A stretch of 64,000 nt of DNA from Persicaria tinctoria (GCA_037127255.1 JBANSL010000020.1:49761098-49825097), one strand, 5' to 3'. Counted from the first letter of the stretch, positions 1 through 11,083 are shown. Notes: a model not told the origin generated them from the sequence alone. Numbers and translations are program-made.

Positions 1-86
1 GCTTGCTCATAGCTGTGTAGCTCAAATGTACTGAACACATTGAATAAAGAATGTGTGTAAAAGGGAGACATGTGAGCCAGGTCTTG

Positions 87-1162
87 CTAAGACATCACCA
101 AGGAGACCTGACTCAAGGAGAAAGAGGAGCTCAAGGAATCAGAAGGAGCTCTAGAAGGTAAACTGCCAATGACAAAGTCTTGCAGTTTAGATGGCCTATG
201 AATGACTCTTTTTCCCAAAGGAGCAATATGACTTTGAACAGCCTCATGTTCCTCAGAAGGAGATCTACTATTATCTCTGTCTGAAGACATAGAATCAACA
301 ACATCAGGTATGAGAGACATAGTGCTATCAATAATCAGATGATCAGAAGGGGATCTGTTGGAGACATTTTCACCAACAACCTCTGTGGGAGGACTAGAAG
401 CAGACAACTGATCAGAAGGTGACAGCACAAACTCATCTGTAGCAGGATTGACCAAAGGAAGTGAGGGAGAGAGTATCTGAGAGGGTTGTGACTGCTCATA
501 GGGAAACATACTATCTCTGAAAACCAGTTTGAATGCCTTTTGACTAGTTTGAATGCCTTTTGACCAGGTGGGTAACCCAAGAAAACACATCTCTTAGCAG
601 TAGTATCTAACTTGTCTCTATGAGACTTGTCTAGTAAAGCATAACAAAAACATCCAACAATGTGCAGATTATCATAAGAGGGAGAATGTTTGTATAACAA
701 CTCATAAGGAGACTTCCAATTTAGGACAGCAGATGACATTTTGTTAATGAGAAAGGTAGCACTAAGAACACAATCCCCCCAGAACTGAATATGAAGACCA
801 GATTGAAATCTAATAGCCTTGGCAGTTTCAACAAGGTGCCTATGCTTTCTTTCAACTCTAGCATTCTGTTCAGGCACCCCAGGAGCTGATTTCTGATGCA
901 AAATACCTTTCATAGCAAACAACTCTTGACATCTAGCTTGAGTAAACTCAGTACCATTATCAGACCTTATAACTTTGACTTGCAAACCAAACTGATTCTC
1001 AACCATAGAAATGAAGGATTGGATCAGTTTAAACACTTGCAACTTGTCTTGAATCAAGAATACCCAAGTAGCACGACTATAATCATCCAAAACAGTAAGG
1101 AAATATTTGGCACCACAAAGAGAAGGAACCTTATAAGGTCCCCAAAGGTCCATATGGACCAA
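87..1162 (-). pseudogene. copia integrase core and linker, frameshifted
   Basis: The rve integrase core is visible: first catalytic Asp in H-M-D-L-W-G-P near 1155, second Asp in R-S-D-N-G-T-E-F near 950, and Glu in N-A-R-V-E-R-K-H near 860. It ends in the conserved C-V-F-L-G-Y-P block near 575-595. Past that point the frame is lost at the 20-bp tandem duplication (526-565), and the Ser/Pro-rich linker that precedes reverse transcriptase continues in another frame down to about 87. Integrase would insert the cDNA into the host genome; this copy is non-functional. Confidence 0.85.
526..565. repeat. 20-bp tandem duplication that frameshifts copia integrase/linker
   Basis: Two adjacent 20-bp units (526-545 and 546-565) differ at one base. 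The length is not a multiple of three, and the coding frame changes exactly here, so this duplication is a likely cause of the break. Confidence 0.8.
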
Positions 1163-1174
1163 CTGAAAAGGAGA

Positions 1175-2227
1175 CTAAGCAATAGATTCACTTCTAGGAA
1201 AAGGAAGTTTGTGAGCTTTAGTCATATCACAAGCATCACACACAAAATCATTCAAATCTAAATCCTTACAAATCACCATATGTTTCATCTTAGAAACAGA
1301 TAAATGCCTAAGTTTAGCATGCAACTCATGAACTAAAGAAGAGTTACACTTATTAGAAGAAGCTTGACTAACAGATGCAGAGATGCTGGCCTTGAGCTTG
1401 TATAATCCACCTTGCTCATGACCCTTAGCCAACACGACCTTAGTTGTAAGGTCCTGTAATAAGCATTGAACAACATCAAAACTGAATCTCACACCACTGT
1501 CACAGAGAATCTTAGAAACTGATAATAAGTTGTGTCTAAACTCTGGAGCAAATAGCACATTCTGAAGTTTCAAATTGGCAGCAATCAACACTGAACCAAC
1601 AAATTTGACTGTCTTAGCAGTGCCATCAGGCAATCCCAACTGAATATCTTTGTCCAAAGAATGCAAATCAACAAAAATAGACTGATCAAATGCAATGTGA
1701 TCTGTGGCTCCCGAGTCAATAATCCAAGTAAATGAATCAGATTTATCAACACCAATTAAGAAGGAAGTACAAAGAGTACCTGCAAAGTGAACAATGGTTG
1801 AGTTGGCCATTTCATGTCCATAACCTTCTGCAGGAGCTTTACCTTTCATCATTTTCACAATTTCTTGAAAAATTGCATTCACCATGGTTGGATCATGTTT
1901 TGATACATTCCCATCCTGATCCAAAGGACAATCAGATTGTGCTCCATCAACTTGAGCAGCAAGTTTGGTACCTCCCTTAGCCTTGGGACCTTGATGCCAC
2001 TCAGGATATCCATTCAACTTGAAGTAGTAATCTCTAGTGTGACCATCTTCATTGCAAAAATCACAATGTCTGTCATACCTAGGCTTCTTAAAATCTCTCA
2101 TATTTTGATCACCTGTTTTAGGCTGGTCAGGTGACATGTACTGCATATATTTCCCTCCAGATTGGGAATTAGAACTGCCAGGAATATTAAAGTTGTTCCT
2201 TGCAGCAGCAAGTGCATTAATATCCAT
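1175..2227 (-). pseudogene. copia gag zinc knuckle, protease and pre-integrase part
   Basis: The frame holds a zinc-knuckle-like C-x2-C-x4-H motif (near 2050-2070) in which the last Cys is replaced by Tyr. Next comes the aspartic protease core W-I-I-D-S-G-A-T near 1720, then the GAG-pre-integrase domain with H-x-H/C-x2-C near 1190-1320 (C-D-A-C). An in-frame TAG at about 1172-1174 separates it from integrase. The Tyr in the zinc knuckle and the stop show relaxed constraint. The ATG at 2227 is probably not a real start, because the frame is a continuation of gag after a frameshift. Confidence 0.85.
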
Positions 2228-2241
2228 AGAAGGAGCAGTGG

Positions 2242-3102
2242 TTATCCCTTTTGTCTCTCCACATGAGTAGCCATCTGAAAGGCTTTGTTCAAACTAGGCA
2301 GAGGCTCCTTAGACAAAACTGAAGTTCTGAAACTTTCATACACATCATTTAATCCCATAAGAAATTGCATGACTTGAGTTTTAGAATCTCGCTCAACAAC
2401 TTTCTTTAGAATACCACAACTACACTGATTCATAGCGCCACATTCACAACGAGGCAGACCATCAATCATCCTCAATTCATCCCAAATCTTTTTCAGTTTA
2501 CCATAGTACATAGACACAGTTGAATTCTCTTGCTTCAAATTGCACAATTCTCTGTGTAATTGAAATATAAGAGCATCATTGGTTTCAGAAAATCTCTCCT
2601 TAATTTCATCCCAAAGTTCCTTCGACGACTGAACATACATAAGGCTCTCTCCAATTTCACTAGTGATGGAATTAATAATCCAACACCACACCATATAGTC
2701 AGCTCTAATCCACTTCTCATAATCCTCACTTTCCTCACCAGGTTTGACACAACTACCGGTTATGAACCCTAGCTTAGCTTTCTCACCAAGTGCCATACGC
2801 ACTCCACGACTCCAACTAGAAAAATTCAAACCATTGAAAAGAGTTCCAACCAGCCGCATACCTGGATGATCACTGTTCGAGAGGAAGAGAGGGTTGCAGT
2901 ATATGTTCCCCAAATTCTGAACCTGAAAATCACCAAAACGAACACCGTGCTCAGCAAATGGAGATCCCCGACCAGCTGGTGATCCACGACCACCTGAGCC
3001 GCCATTACCTCCTACAGCTTGCGCATAACTCTGCGATTCACCAGAATTACCTCTGCCACCGCCATGAGCTTGACCACGTCCAACCATGGAGGACAACACC
3101 AA
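2242..3102 (-). pseudogene. copia gag N-terminal part
   Basis: This is the gag (nucleocapsid precursor) segment of the minus-strand copia element. After a Gly/Ser-rich leader (residues about 5-50), the typical copia gag pattern appears: a DHPGM-type motif near residue 78, then G-x-N-F-x-x-W-S near 90, and a helical UBN2/Retrotran_gag-like body to the end. A Cys cluster (residues about 218-230) sits where this lineage often has extra cysteines. The frame ends at a TAA at 2242, while the next gag section continues in another frame from about 2227, so there is one small indel here. The start ATG at 3102 lies about 90 bp inside the primer binding site, as expected for a first ORF. Confidence 0.85.
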
Positions 3103-3190
3103 TTGCGGAAGCGATCAAATGACAAACGAAAATCGAAAAGGATCTTATCGGAAACACAGCCGACATAGATCTCCGAGAGCAATCAGAACA

Positions 3191-3202
3191 GCTCTGATAC
3201 CA
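3191..3202 (-). other. Primer binding site (initiator tRNA-Met type)
   Basis: The minus strand reads TGGTATCAGAGC, the standard complement to the 3' end of plant initiator tRNA-Met. It lies 2 bp inside the LTR edge, in the position needed to prime minus-strand cDNA. Confidence 0.9.
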
Positions 3203-3204
3203 TT

Positions 3205-3470
3205 TGAAAACAATGAACAACTTAGAAATTGAGATCAAAGTGATCAAGATGAACAAGCTGTAACCGAATTCATTGAGAGAGAAAGGGACTAAATTGTTTC
3301 TGTTACATGAAGAAGTATCGACAAAGGAGATGAGAGGAAGCTTTTATTAAGCTGTTAACAGCAACTTCTAACAACCTCCAACTAACTTCCCAAAGTGCAA
3401 TTACCAAAATACCCTCATGTTCCTCATATACTCTATAAATACTTACTCCTAATTCATATTTTAGTCTACA
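3205..3470 (-). repeat. 5' LTR of the copia element
   Basis: On the minus strand the sequence ends ...TTTTCA next to the PBS and begins near TGTAGAC at 3470 (TG...CA termini). A TATA-like TATTTATAG lies at about 3430-3440. The outer edge is a best guess (3470 or 3474), because the partner LTR and the matching target duplication are outside the window. Confidence 0.6.
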
Positions 3471-5723
3471 ATCACCAATACCCTTTTATGGTCAATGGGT
3501 GGTAGATGGAGTCTTGAACATTTTACTTTGCGCTACTTGCTAGTCGTAAAAAGACTAACCGCCCTATTTTTCTCCTTTGGACGGTTGGGGTCCCTAGTTT
3601 GCATACTACACCTCAACCGTTGATCCGCAGGTTTAGGTAGACGGTCTTGAGGCACTGAAGAATAAATGATTTCATTGTTTTTCTGTTTTATTGTGATTTT
3701 TTTGGAATTAAGGTACAAACTTTTAAGAATTCATTTCGTTGCTACTATTTCATTATTTCGGTTATTGTATTTGGACCCTTTGTTTTGGGTAACTTAATTT
3801 ATTCTAGAATATTATTTTATATTTAAGCCTTCCACTGATTTAATATTGTATGTTGTCATCTTATTTATGGGAGCCTATAAGCCTAAGGCGGTTATAAAGA
3901 CATTAAAGTTTGCATAATATATTGCTGATGCTGCAATATTCTTTCCGTGTATTAAGAAGGGGTGTTACAAGTGTAGGCAAACCGTCCAAACTCTTTATAG
4001 AATATCATCTACTTTTTTAATAAATTCCAATAATTGATATAGGCATTTATGACTAAAGAGTTAGAAATTGTATATGGGTCGAGGTCAAAGTTCTTTTTGA
4101 TCTACTGATCAAATTTTGAATGTGAAGGAAATAATTTTTTGTTCAGGAAATGATCATCATTCTCAATTTCTAAGTTCCTATAGTGAGTCCGTGTTATAGC
4201 GTTTCTCAAATCAAAGTCACCTTGTGAATTTTGACGTTTCTTAACAACAGTACGAGAGGGGTTTGATTTATATGAATGTTTTGGATAATGGATAGGTTAT
4301 TTTATAACAAAAGAACAACATCAATAGTGATGCGTTGGTGTTTCCCGATTCTTCGCATGTGGGCTCGGAATCAAGAACAACGACTTCAGCTTGTCCTGAT
4401 CTTGCAATTATCCTTGATATATCTTGATATTTACAATTAATTACAATAAGGCTTTTCGGACTAATGCGACAGAAATCAAAACAAGTAAATAATAACCAAG
4501 TAAAAGACAACAACGACGAATGCTTCAGCAATGGCGACGGATACTGCGGCCGCAGCAGCTAGAGCATCGGCTGCTGCCTGGTGAACATCGACGGTTTCTG
4601 GGCAGATTCAGCAACAGATTATCTAGTTCAGCGACGATTTCTCAGGTTGGGTTTCTCCTTTGAGTTGTTGGTTTGTGTTTGGGATTAGGGTTTGGAATTG
4701 GTATCGAATGAACAATAACTTGAATGTCGAAAGGCAAAAGCTTTTTGGATGGAAAAATTATATTGAAGAAACCTTTTTATCAATAGTGTCCTTGCCCATT
4801 AAGATCTGTGATGCAGGTTGAATTTGGTAAAAAAATCTTTTGCCTGTGAAAATGCATGTGGACTACAAGTTATGTCATATAATCGATTTGAATATGTTCA
4901 CTGTCTCCCTGGAGAACATGAAATTATGAGGAAGTGAAATCCCTCGTAATGTTTGAAGGAATGATCATGTATCAGATTGAATTAAGATGAATGTTAGTTA
5001 CTTTTTCATATAATTTCGGAACTGAATATATTAGGCTTGTTTTTATTGTCTAATAACATTCAACAATTTTTAGAATAGCCTTCCTAGCAGATACCTCACC
5101 CTAAAAACTAAAAAAATAAAAAAAATTGAGATGCTTTTTAATAAAAACTTTTGGCTACTGAGTTAATATTTATCTTTACATTCCCGGTTGAGAGTGGATG
5201 TTATTGCAGCCACAGTTAATGTAACTGACATTTAGTTTGCTCTTACATTGATTATGCAAGAGAAATTGTATACTATCTTTCGATTATATTAAACATATGT
5301 TTTTGTTTATGTGATGTCTGGCCCAATCCTAAATTTTGCCCCTTGTATATGTATTACGGAGAGATGGGGCAGTGAGGCGGGAAATTGTGAAGTTGAAAAA
5401 GGCTGCTGTTTGCTCAATTTTCGGTTTTGACTGTGTTTATACTCAAAAACACATTTTATTTAAATTTGCAAATAAAATTTCCGACTAGTACCTTGTAAAA
5501 AACGCAAGTGTTTTAGATAAGAACACCCAAGTCAAAGAAATTAACGAATACACAGTACATACCTTGGAAAAAAGCAAGTGTTTTAGATATAAAAAAAAAA
5601 TTATGTTTCGTATATATATTTTTCCAAGGTAGCTCAAGTCAAAGAATATGAGAACATAATACTAACAATTATTAAAGAAGAATATAAGAACACTGAATTA
5701 GGCCATGTCGGCAGAAGAATATA
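3471..5723. other. Intergenic, no gene recognised
   Basis: AT-rich spacer. The only distinctive patch is a GC-rich stretch at about 4530-4590 with a GCGGCCGCAGCAGC run; on the plus strand it gives a short Ala-rich reading frame from ATG 4532 that stops within about 20 codons. A duplicated motif (GCAAGTGTTTTAGATA) occurs at about 5502 and 5573. No domain could be assigned. Confidence 0.5.
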
Positions 5724-5986
5724 CTCCATCCCATCCGTTCGCGAAAACATGTCATTTTAGAGTTTCGATTTTGTTCATAAATACATGTCATTATAGGTAT
5801 TTTAGCTTCCACCTTATGAAAATGTTCTTGACATAATTGATGAATTGTGAGTTGTAGTTTTCGATAAAGTAAAAAAGTAGAGTAATAAATGAGGGTAAAT
5901 TATATTAGAAAAAAAAAAGTATACTATTGACTTTCTTAAAAATTGTGAAAAGAGTTAAAATGACATGTTTTCGCGAACGGAGAGAG
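5724..5986. mobile_element. Stowaway-like MITE
   Basis: Flanked by TA on both sides. The terminal inverted repeats match for more than 25 bp (CCGTTCGCGAAAACATGTCA left; reverse complement right), with the CTCCNTCC-type start typical of Stowaway/Tc1-mariner MITEs. It has no coding capacity. Confidence 0.85.
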
Positions 5987-5988
5987 TA

Positions 5989-7327
5989 ATAAGAACAATT
6001 TGTTTTTTTTGAGGAAAAATATGATAATGACAAAACAGAGACGCCAGCAATTCCTCAAACAAAAAAAATACAATAAGAACAATTATTAAAGAAGAGACGC
6101 CAACAATGACGACAGGGACATGAAATGAGTTCTGATGCGATTCGCATACGTGTCATATTGTGGATTAATATTGTGTTATCTTTTTTAGCCACGTCAATTA
6201 ATAATCCGATATAATTTTGTCATCTCAATTAATGGTCTCACTTATTCTTATAAATATTCAACATTATATATCTTAATTAGTTAGAAAACTTATCTTTTTA
6301 GATAAAATAATCTATCCAATATTACATCAATTAATAAGTTATTATCATATCTTACTTAGTTATATTTTGATAATATTTTGTGATTTATTTAAATAAATCT
6401 AATTAGTTTTGGTAAAATAAATAGTACCCGTATTTGAACAAATCTAATTAATTTTATAAAGTATAGAATCTTACAAATATGCTACTCCCTTCGATCTAGA
6501 ATATAAGATTTTTTTACTTTTCGATACATATTTTAATGAGCTAAAAACTATTTAAGGGGTTATAGTATTTTATTTGGATAAATTTTTAAAGTAACGATAT
6601 GTTTTTAAACGTTTAACCGTACTGTTTTACATTTATGGAAAAAATAGAAAATTTAAAACAAAAACATTTTTTTCACCATTATCTCTTACTAGAAAATTCA
6701 CGTTTTTTAATAGGACTTGTAAGGAAATATGATAAAATTTAGTAAATAAATATATTGGTGAATCTAAAAATCATAATCTTTTATTGTGTTATACCGAAAG
6801 ATTGTCGCATTAGTCATACTTATATACGAAGTATTACTGAAAGTCCGTAAATTTCCATTTTAGTGTCAAAAAAATATGAATATATTTATTGATAAAAAAA
6901 ATCATTTTTTATATCGCCTCGGGCCCTGAAAATCTTAAGGCCAATCCTGCTTGTAGGATCGTTGCTAATACTTGAATGTGTAAGAAGTTGACATACTAGT
7001 TAAATACTCCGTGCAGACCGAGCTACGCTACGAGATGCGGACCTCCCCAGCCATCGTGCCAAACACACCCTAAAAAGCCCCCGACAAAATGTTCGCAAGA
7101 TGTTACGGAGAGAAGTCCGTGTTAGGATGCGGAATCCCTAACCTATATGTAAAAGGAAAATCTCAAAAAGGTCCGCATGTAGGTGCGGAACTTTTCACAC
7201 TTTGCAAATCCGGTAGATTCGTTTGCAAATCCGGTAGATTCGGTGCGGTCAGATTACGTCAAACAAACCTGAGGCTACACTGGTTGCAAATCCAGCAAGA
7301 GTCTGTTACAAAGTCAAATTAGTGATT
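5989..7327. other. AT-rich intergenic DNA, no gene recognised
   Basis: Very AT-rich to about 6900. A single MITE-like end (CTCCCTTCGATCTAGAATATAAG) lies at about 6485 without a clear partner. At 7201-7242 there are two tandem 21-bp units (TTTGCAAATCCGGTAGATTCG). The 77-codon open frame at 7089-7322 spans this repeat and shows no recognisable domain. Confidence 0.5.
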
Positions 7328-7329
7328 TA

Positions 7330-7552
7330 CTACCTCCGTTCGACAAAACATGTTATTTACTATTTACACACGTTTTTTAGAAAGATAAAAACTATATAAA
7401 ATATTCAATTTTTTTTATAAATTTTGTTAACAAGTTTGTACGGAAACTGTTAAAAAAATTATTAAAAAATAGATATTTTATATAGTTTTTATCTGCTTAA
7501 AAAGCGTGCGTGAATAGTAAAACTAGTGACATGCTTTGTCGAACGGAGTTAG
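7330..7552. mobile_element. Stowaway-like MITE
   Basis: TA target duplication (7328-7329, 7553-7554). The ends are CTACCTCCGTTCGAC and its inverted counterpart GTCGAACGGAGTTAG. Long internal inverted similarity (ATAAAAACTATATAAAATAT and complement) gives a hairpin-like element. Confidence 0.85.
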
Positions 7553-7554
7553 TA

Positions 7555-8084
7555 TCATTTATTAGGAAGCAATTTGTTATCTACGGAGTATTAAATTAAC
7601 ATCTAACTGATTGAATGATTAGCCTATATTCCTTGACCCTAACCCTTGGTGATGGCAATTGCTTTGTAATTTGTATGAAGAGATCAAGTTGCAAAGATAG
7701 AATATCTGCTACTGTCATAACATTTCGTGCCCTACAAGGCTTTTCTTGAGGCTAAGATTGTTGAATCGGATGCAAACTTCGCTGTCTTGAATTTCAAATG
7801 AAGAGTCATTTTCCATTGGCTGCCCCTTTCACACTTTGAACATGGTTTAAAGCCAGTGGATAATTTAGATTTATGAGAGAGATTGGAGGATCTCACTCCA
7901 TGTCTAGTAGAAGATGCCTTCGAGAAACTTCTCCGTTTGTTGGAAGAGGCGGGGGATGGAGAGGAAAGGCTATTTGGCACAACGTCCAAAGTGTCCGCAA
8001 TTGGTAACGGACCCAGTTTCGCAAGGAGTTACGAAAATTAGTGATGGTTGCGGTAAAAATTAGCAATATATTTAACAACCCCTA
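7555..8084. other. Unassigned segment with a Ser/Lys-rich minus-strand frame
   Basis: An 85-codon minus-strand frame (7989 to 7732) is rich in Ser, Lys and Arg and contains a lone C-x2-C pair. I recognise no family, and the frame has no support beyond being open. The rest is spacer. Confidence 0.3.
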
Positions 8085-8089
8085 ATTTT

Positions 8090-8402
8090 TTTTTGAACCG
8101 GAAAGAATTTGGCATGAGAGGCAAGGCCTTATATACCAATAGCATCCAAATAGATGAAATTATGAAGCACCGAATCATTTCGGGAGGTTCAGTACCAGCG
8201 AAGTCGAAGCCAAGATGCGAGAGACGATCAGCGGCCCGGTTGACTTCCCTATGAACAGGACGAATATGGGTAGCTTAGAACATGCCAAGGGAGAGTAGAC
8301 TGTCTGAGTCTCTGAGACAATCAATTCCGAGTCTCCCGTGGGCTTCCAGATACTCTTTAGGCGGTTTATAATGGTGAGGTTGTCACCTTCAATAACGAGT
8401 TT
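8090..8402 (-). pseudogene. RNase H-like (RVT_3) domain fragment of non-LTR origin
   Basis: The minus strand encodes the end of an RVT_3-type RNase H domain, as found in plant LINEs and derived genes. It starts L-V-I-E-G-D-N-L near 8400 and, after a frameshift near 8290, continues as V-H-R-E-V-N-R-A-A-D near 8250, the conserved HREANxxAD motif, followed by a short tail. No LINE reverse transcriptase is next to it, so this is an isolated fragment. The frameshift makes it non-functional. Confidence 0.7.
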
Positions 8403-8676
8403 GATAATTGTTAGAGATATATTTTATGATATATTAGATATGCTTGTATTAGGATATAATCTTTGATATTGTTATATTAGGTTAGAAATATATATCTCTG
8501 GTAGGTTTAGATTATCAATATCTTTATATTACTTATTCTCCAAGCATTGTAATCCATATATAAAGGGTTGAATAATAACATTATAGGGGGTGGTGTTTGG
8601 CTTCTCTAATATGAGGCTTCCACCACCAATCAATTAGGGATTTATCCCTCTCTAAATTCAACAGTAATCCCTAATT

Positions 8677-8685
8677 TATTTAAAC
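8677..8685 (+). repeat. 9-bp target site duplication, left copy (TATTTAAAC)
   Basis: Identical to 10447-10455; a 9-bp duplication is typical of Mutator-like insertion. Confidence 0.85.
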
Positions 8686-8734
8686 GGGGTATGATATGTA
8701 CACCGCTAATTTTTACTATTTACACCGCAAATCC

Positions 8735-8961
8735 ACCGCATACCTATGCGGTGGGTTAATCAAAATTTAACCCGACATACCGCATGTACATGCGGTATGT
8801 CCGTTGACCGTATAAAAACACCGCAAGTACGTGCGATGGGTTAGGTTGAAACGGAGTCCGTAATACGATAATCCGGTTGGGTCGAAGTTATCCGAAAATA
8901 CCGCATACCCATGCGGTGGAATTTTAAAATATTTAAAACGTATATCGCATACCCATGCGGT
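8735..8961. repeat. Left cluster of ACCGCAT-N4-ATGCGGT palindromes
   Basis: Units at 8735-8752, 8779-8796, 8900-8917 and 8944-8961 (the last begins ATCGCAT), plus a decayed one near 8820. The unit at 8779 sits in a perfect palindrome that spans 8774-8801. The four central bases vary while the ACCGCAT/ATGCGGT arms are conserved. Confidence 0.85.
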
Positions 8962-8972
8962 ATGATTTTAAA

Positions 8973-9806
8973 ATAGCGATCAGCGTCGGAGGGGACGTGG
9001 ACGAGGTCGTGGAAGGGGACGTGGACGAGGTCGATCAGCGTCGGAGCCACCTCCGCAGATTGTAGGTGACACTCCAACACCAGCACCTACGACGCTTCCA
9101 CCACAGAATCTACCTCGAGTAGAATTCAATTGGGGCACTGGCAACATCGACGAATTCATGATTACTTTCATACGAGCCGTCACAAATGTTGCAGGTGATG
9201 GTCACTGTGGGTATAGGTCTTTTGCTTGTCTGCTGAACTTGGGACAAGACGCATGGCCTCGAGTTCGACGAGAGCTGGCCGTTGAGCTGCAGGTGCATTC
9301 AGATCGGTACCATTACTATCCGGCCTTACATGAGCTCATCATGAGGGTCAACTATTTCGGCACGTGTCATGATGCTACGTATTGGATGGAGATTCCGATC
9401 ATGGGCGAGGTGTTTGCCACGCTTCACCAGCGTCCTTTGGTGATTTTGTCACAGATGATGCCTATGTTGTGCCTACCTCTGTACGCCACCGGTGGCCCGT
9501 CAGTACCGGCCTATGAGGAGCTAGATGGAATAGCTTTAGTCGGCAACAACAACCAATTCGTTCCGGTACGTTTCATATTTCATATTCATTAATTTGGTAA
9601 TGTTTTGTTTATCTTTTCTGATGTCAATATTCACCTTGTATTCACAGATTTGGTTGTTGCCTGGTTCACCTCTTCCTCTAGTCTACGTCACATGGACACG
9701 GCATCACCATCGCACGGTCGACGGTTGGGAAGAGCAGTTTGCAGCGAGGATAGCACAATATAGAGCTTACCGTCGTCGTGATGGTGGCCGTCCCCTATCG
9801 TATTAG
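8973..9806 (+). CDS. OTU-like cysteine protease domain protein of a MULE, two exons, His site altered
   Basis: An Arg-Gly-rich N-terminus (about 8985-9035) leads into an OTU fold. The catalytic motif D-G-H-C-G-Y-R lies at about 9197-9217, with the conserved helix and P-A-Y-E-E-L type segment after it. Exon 1 ends at 9565 before GTACGT; exon 2 starts at 9648 after TTCACAG in phase 0, and continues I-W-L-L-P-G-S-P-L-P, the block that follows the OTU domain in plant transposon proteins, to TAG at 9806. OTU proteases cleave ubiquitin-type isopeptide bonds. Where the family has the catalytic His (H-F-V), this copy reads N-Q-F-V, so peptidase activity is doubtful. The true start codon is unclear: the frame opens at about 8973, and the first in-frame ATG I see is 9158, inside the domain. 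Confidence 0.75.
9566..9647 (+). other. Intron of the OTU gene
   Basis: 82 bp, GTACGT...TTCACAG, AT-rich, phase 0. Removing it joins two halves of the conserved domain. Confidence 0.75.
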
Positions 9807-9915
9807 CACTTTCCACTTTCTGGTGTCATTTTTCGAACTTCGTTTGTTCAATTAGGTTGTATCTTTGTCTATTCCATTTCACAAATTATTTTTCGAACTT
9901 CATATTTTCGTCATG

Positions 9916-10060
9916 GAGGATATTTATCGCACTTTCGTTTTAATCAATGTTGATGCAATATCATCTTTCTTTTGAATTCAACTCGGCATCGAGGATATTT
10001 ATCGCACTTTCGTTTTAATCAATGTTGATGCAATATCATCTTCCTTTTGAATTCAACAAA
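9916..10060. repeat. Tandem duplication, 75-bp period
   Basis: The block starting GAGGATATTTATCGCACTTT occurs at 9916 and again at 9991, with almost no differences, in the 3' part of the MULE after the OTU gene. Confidence 0.9.
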
Positions 10061-10166
10061 TGAGTTTTTTCAGATCACGACATTATTACAAGTTAATTCC
10101 ACTGTAGAATGATATAACACCGCAGATGTGCCTGTATTATACGATTAATTCGTAGTGTCAGAGTAT

Positions 10167-10398
10167 ACCGCATACCCAAGCGGTGTCTATCGGTCCCTAT
10201 CGGTCCCTTCGGCTCAACCGAATAGTTGCCCGCAAATCCGGTTATCCGATATTACCGCATGGGTATGCGGTTGGGTTGAAACGGAACGGGGGTACTCACC
10301 GCATGAAGCAGGACATACCGCATATACATGCGGTATTTCACCGCATGTATATGCGGTATTGCGTTGACCGTCATTAACTCACCGCATATCTATGCGGT
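10167..10398. repeat. Right cluster of ACCGCAT-N4-ATGCGGT palindromes
   Basis: Units at 10167-10184 (one mismatch), 10254-10271, 10317-10334, 10341-10358 and 10381-10398. They mirror the left arm of the same element. Confidence 0.85.
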
Positions 10399-10446
10399 GA
10401 TTAGCGGTGAAAATAGTAAAAATTAGCGGTGGAGATATCGTTTCCG

Positions 10447-10455
10447 TATTTAAAC
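10447..10455 (+). repeat. 9-bp target site duplication, right copy (TATTTAAAC)
   Basis: Matches 8677-8685 exactly. Confidence 0.85.
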
Positions 10456-10922
10456 CAATAGTAAAACTTAATAACTAGAAGGATGTGGGCCACACATGTG
10501 GCTATCAGTTTTCTTTTAATTTTTTAATTTGTGCGATTATATATAACCCTTATCTCTCTTTTTTTTTTGTCGACATTATAACCCTTCTTAGTTCTATATA
10601 TATATATATATATGGAGTGCTTAGCAGCTTAGACTTGGGCATCCGGGAAATAAACAAAAAAAAATTATATTTTTGAGAGTTTGATAGTTTTTCGAGAATT
10701 ACTGAAGAATCATTGTCCAGTTATATTGTAAGTATTTATATATTTGAATCAAATTTCAAATTGTTTAAATTTTGAATTAATATCCGATAATTAATATCAT
10801 GTATATAAAACTTATCTTAAAATCATAATTAATATCACGTACTAGAAAGGCATTCCCGCAACTTTAAATTTTATATGCTATGTACGTGTAAATAATGACA
10901 TGAAAATATTTACACATACATT

Positions 10923-10940
10923 AATGTAGCTATGCTTTTA
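10923..10940 (+). repeat. 18-bp target site duplication, left copy
   Basis: AATGTAGCTATGCTTTTA, repeated exactly at 12570-12587; the length and the A-rich tail beside the right copy indicate target-primed (LINE-type) insertion. Confidence 0.9.
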
Positions 10941-11083
10941 CACAAGTCCTCCTCAAAAAATCCTAACCCCAAAATCCAAACACCACCTTCGCCACCCACC
11001 CACCACCGCCTAATCCAAACACCACCACTACCAAATCCCCAAATCCAAACACTATCCCCACCACCTCGACCTTCAACCATAGG

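Larger units (their letters stand above)
1..3470 (-). mobile_element. Decayed Ty1-copia LTR retrotransposon, cut by the window start
   Basis: Reading leftwards the order is LTR, primer binding site, gag, protease and integrase, which is the copia layout up to integrase; reverse transcriptase and the 3' LTR lie outside the window. The coding part is open for long stretches but broken by a frameshift near 2230-2242, an in-frame TAG near 1172, and a frame change near 520-590 that coincides with a 20-bp tandem duplication. It cannot encode a full polyprotein. Divergence from the intact copia element at 17.5-22.4 kb in gag and linker shows a different lineage. Confidence 0.93.
8686..10446 (+). mobile_element. 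Non-autonomous Mutator-like element (MULE) carrying an OTU-domain gene
   Basis: The element is 1761 bp with a perfect 9-bp target duplication. Its ends are inverted repeats: left GGGGTATGATATGTACACCG against right (reverse complement) CGGAAACGATATCTCCACCG, continuing through CACCGCTAATTTTTACTATT on both sides. The arms (8700-8965 and 10150-10400) contain at least eight 18-bp near-palindromes of the form ACCGCAT-N4-ATGCGGT and share blocks such as GGTTGAAACGGA and TTGACCGT. There is no transposase; the only gene is the OTU ORF. OTU-encoding MULEs are known in plants; the palindrome-rich arms are the unusual part. Confidence 0.85.

Noticed and set aside
4220..4265. AGTACGAGAGGGG phrase resembling a 25S rRNA motif
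   Set aside because: Only about 12 bases match and the neighbours do not follow rRNA; coincidence.
8700..10400. Palindrome clusters as a CRISPR-like array
   Set aside because: Spacing is irregular, units are symmetrical and lie in the two arms of a transposon in a plant genome.
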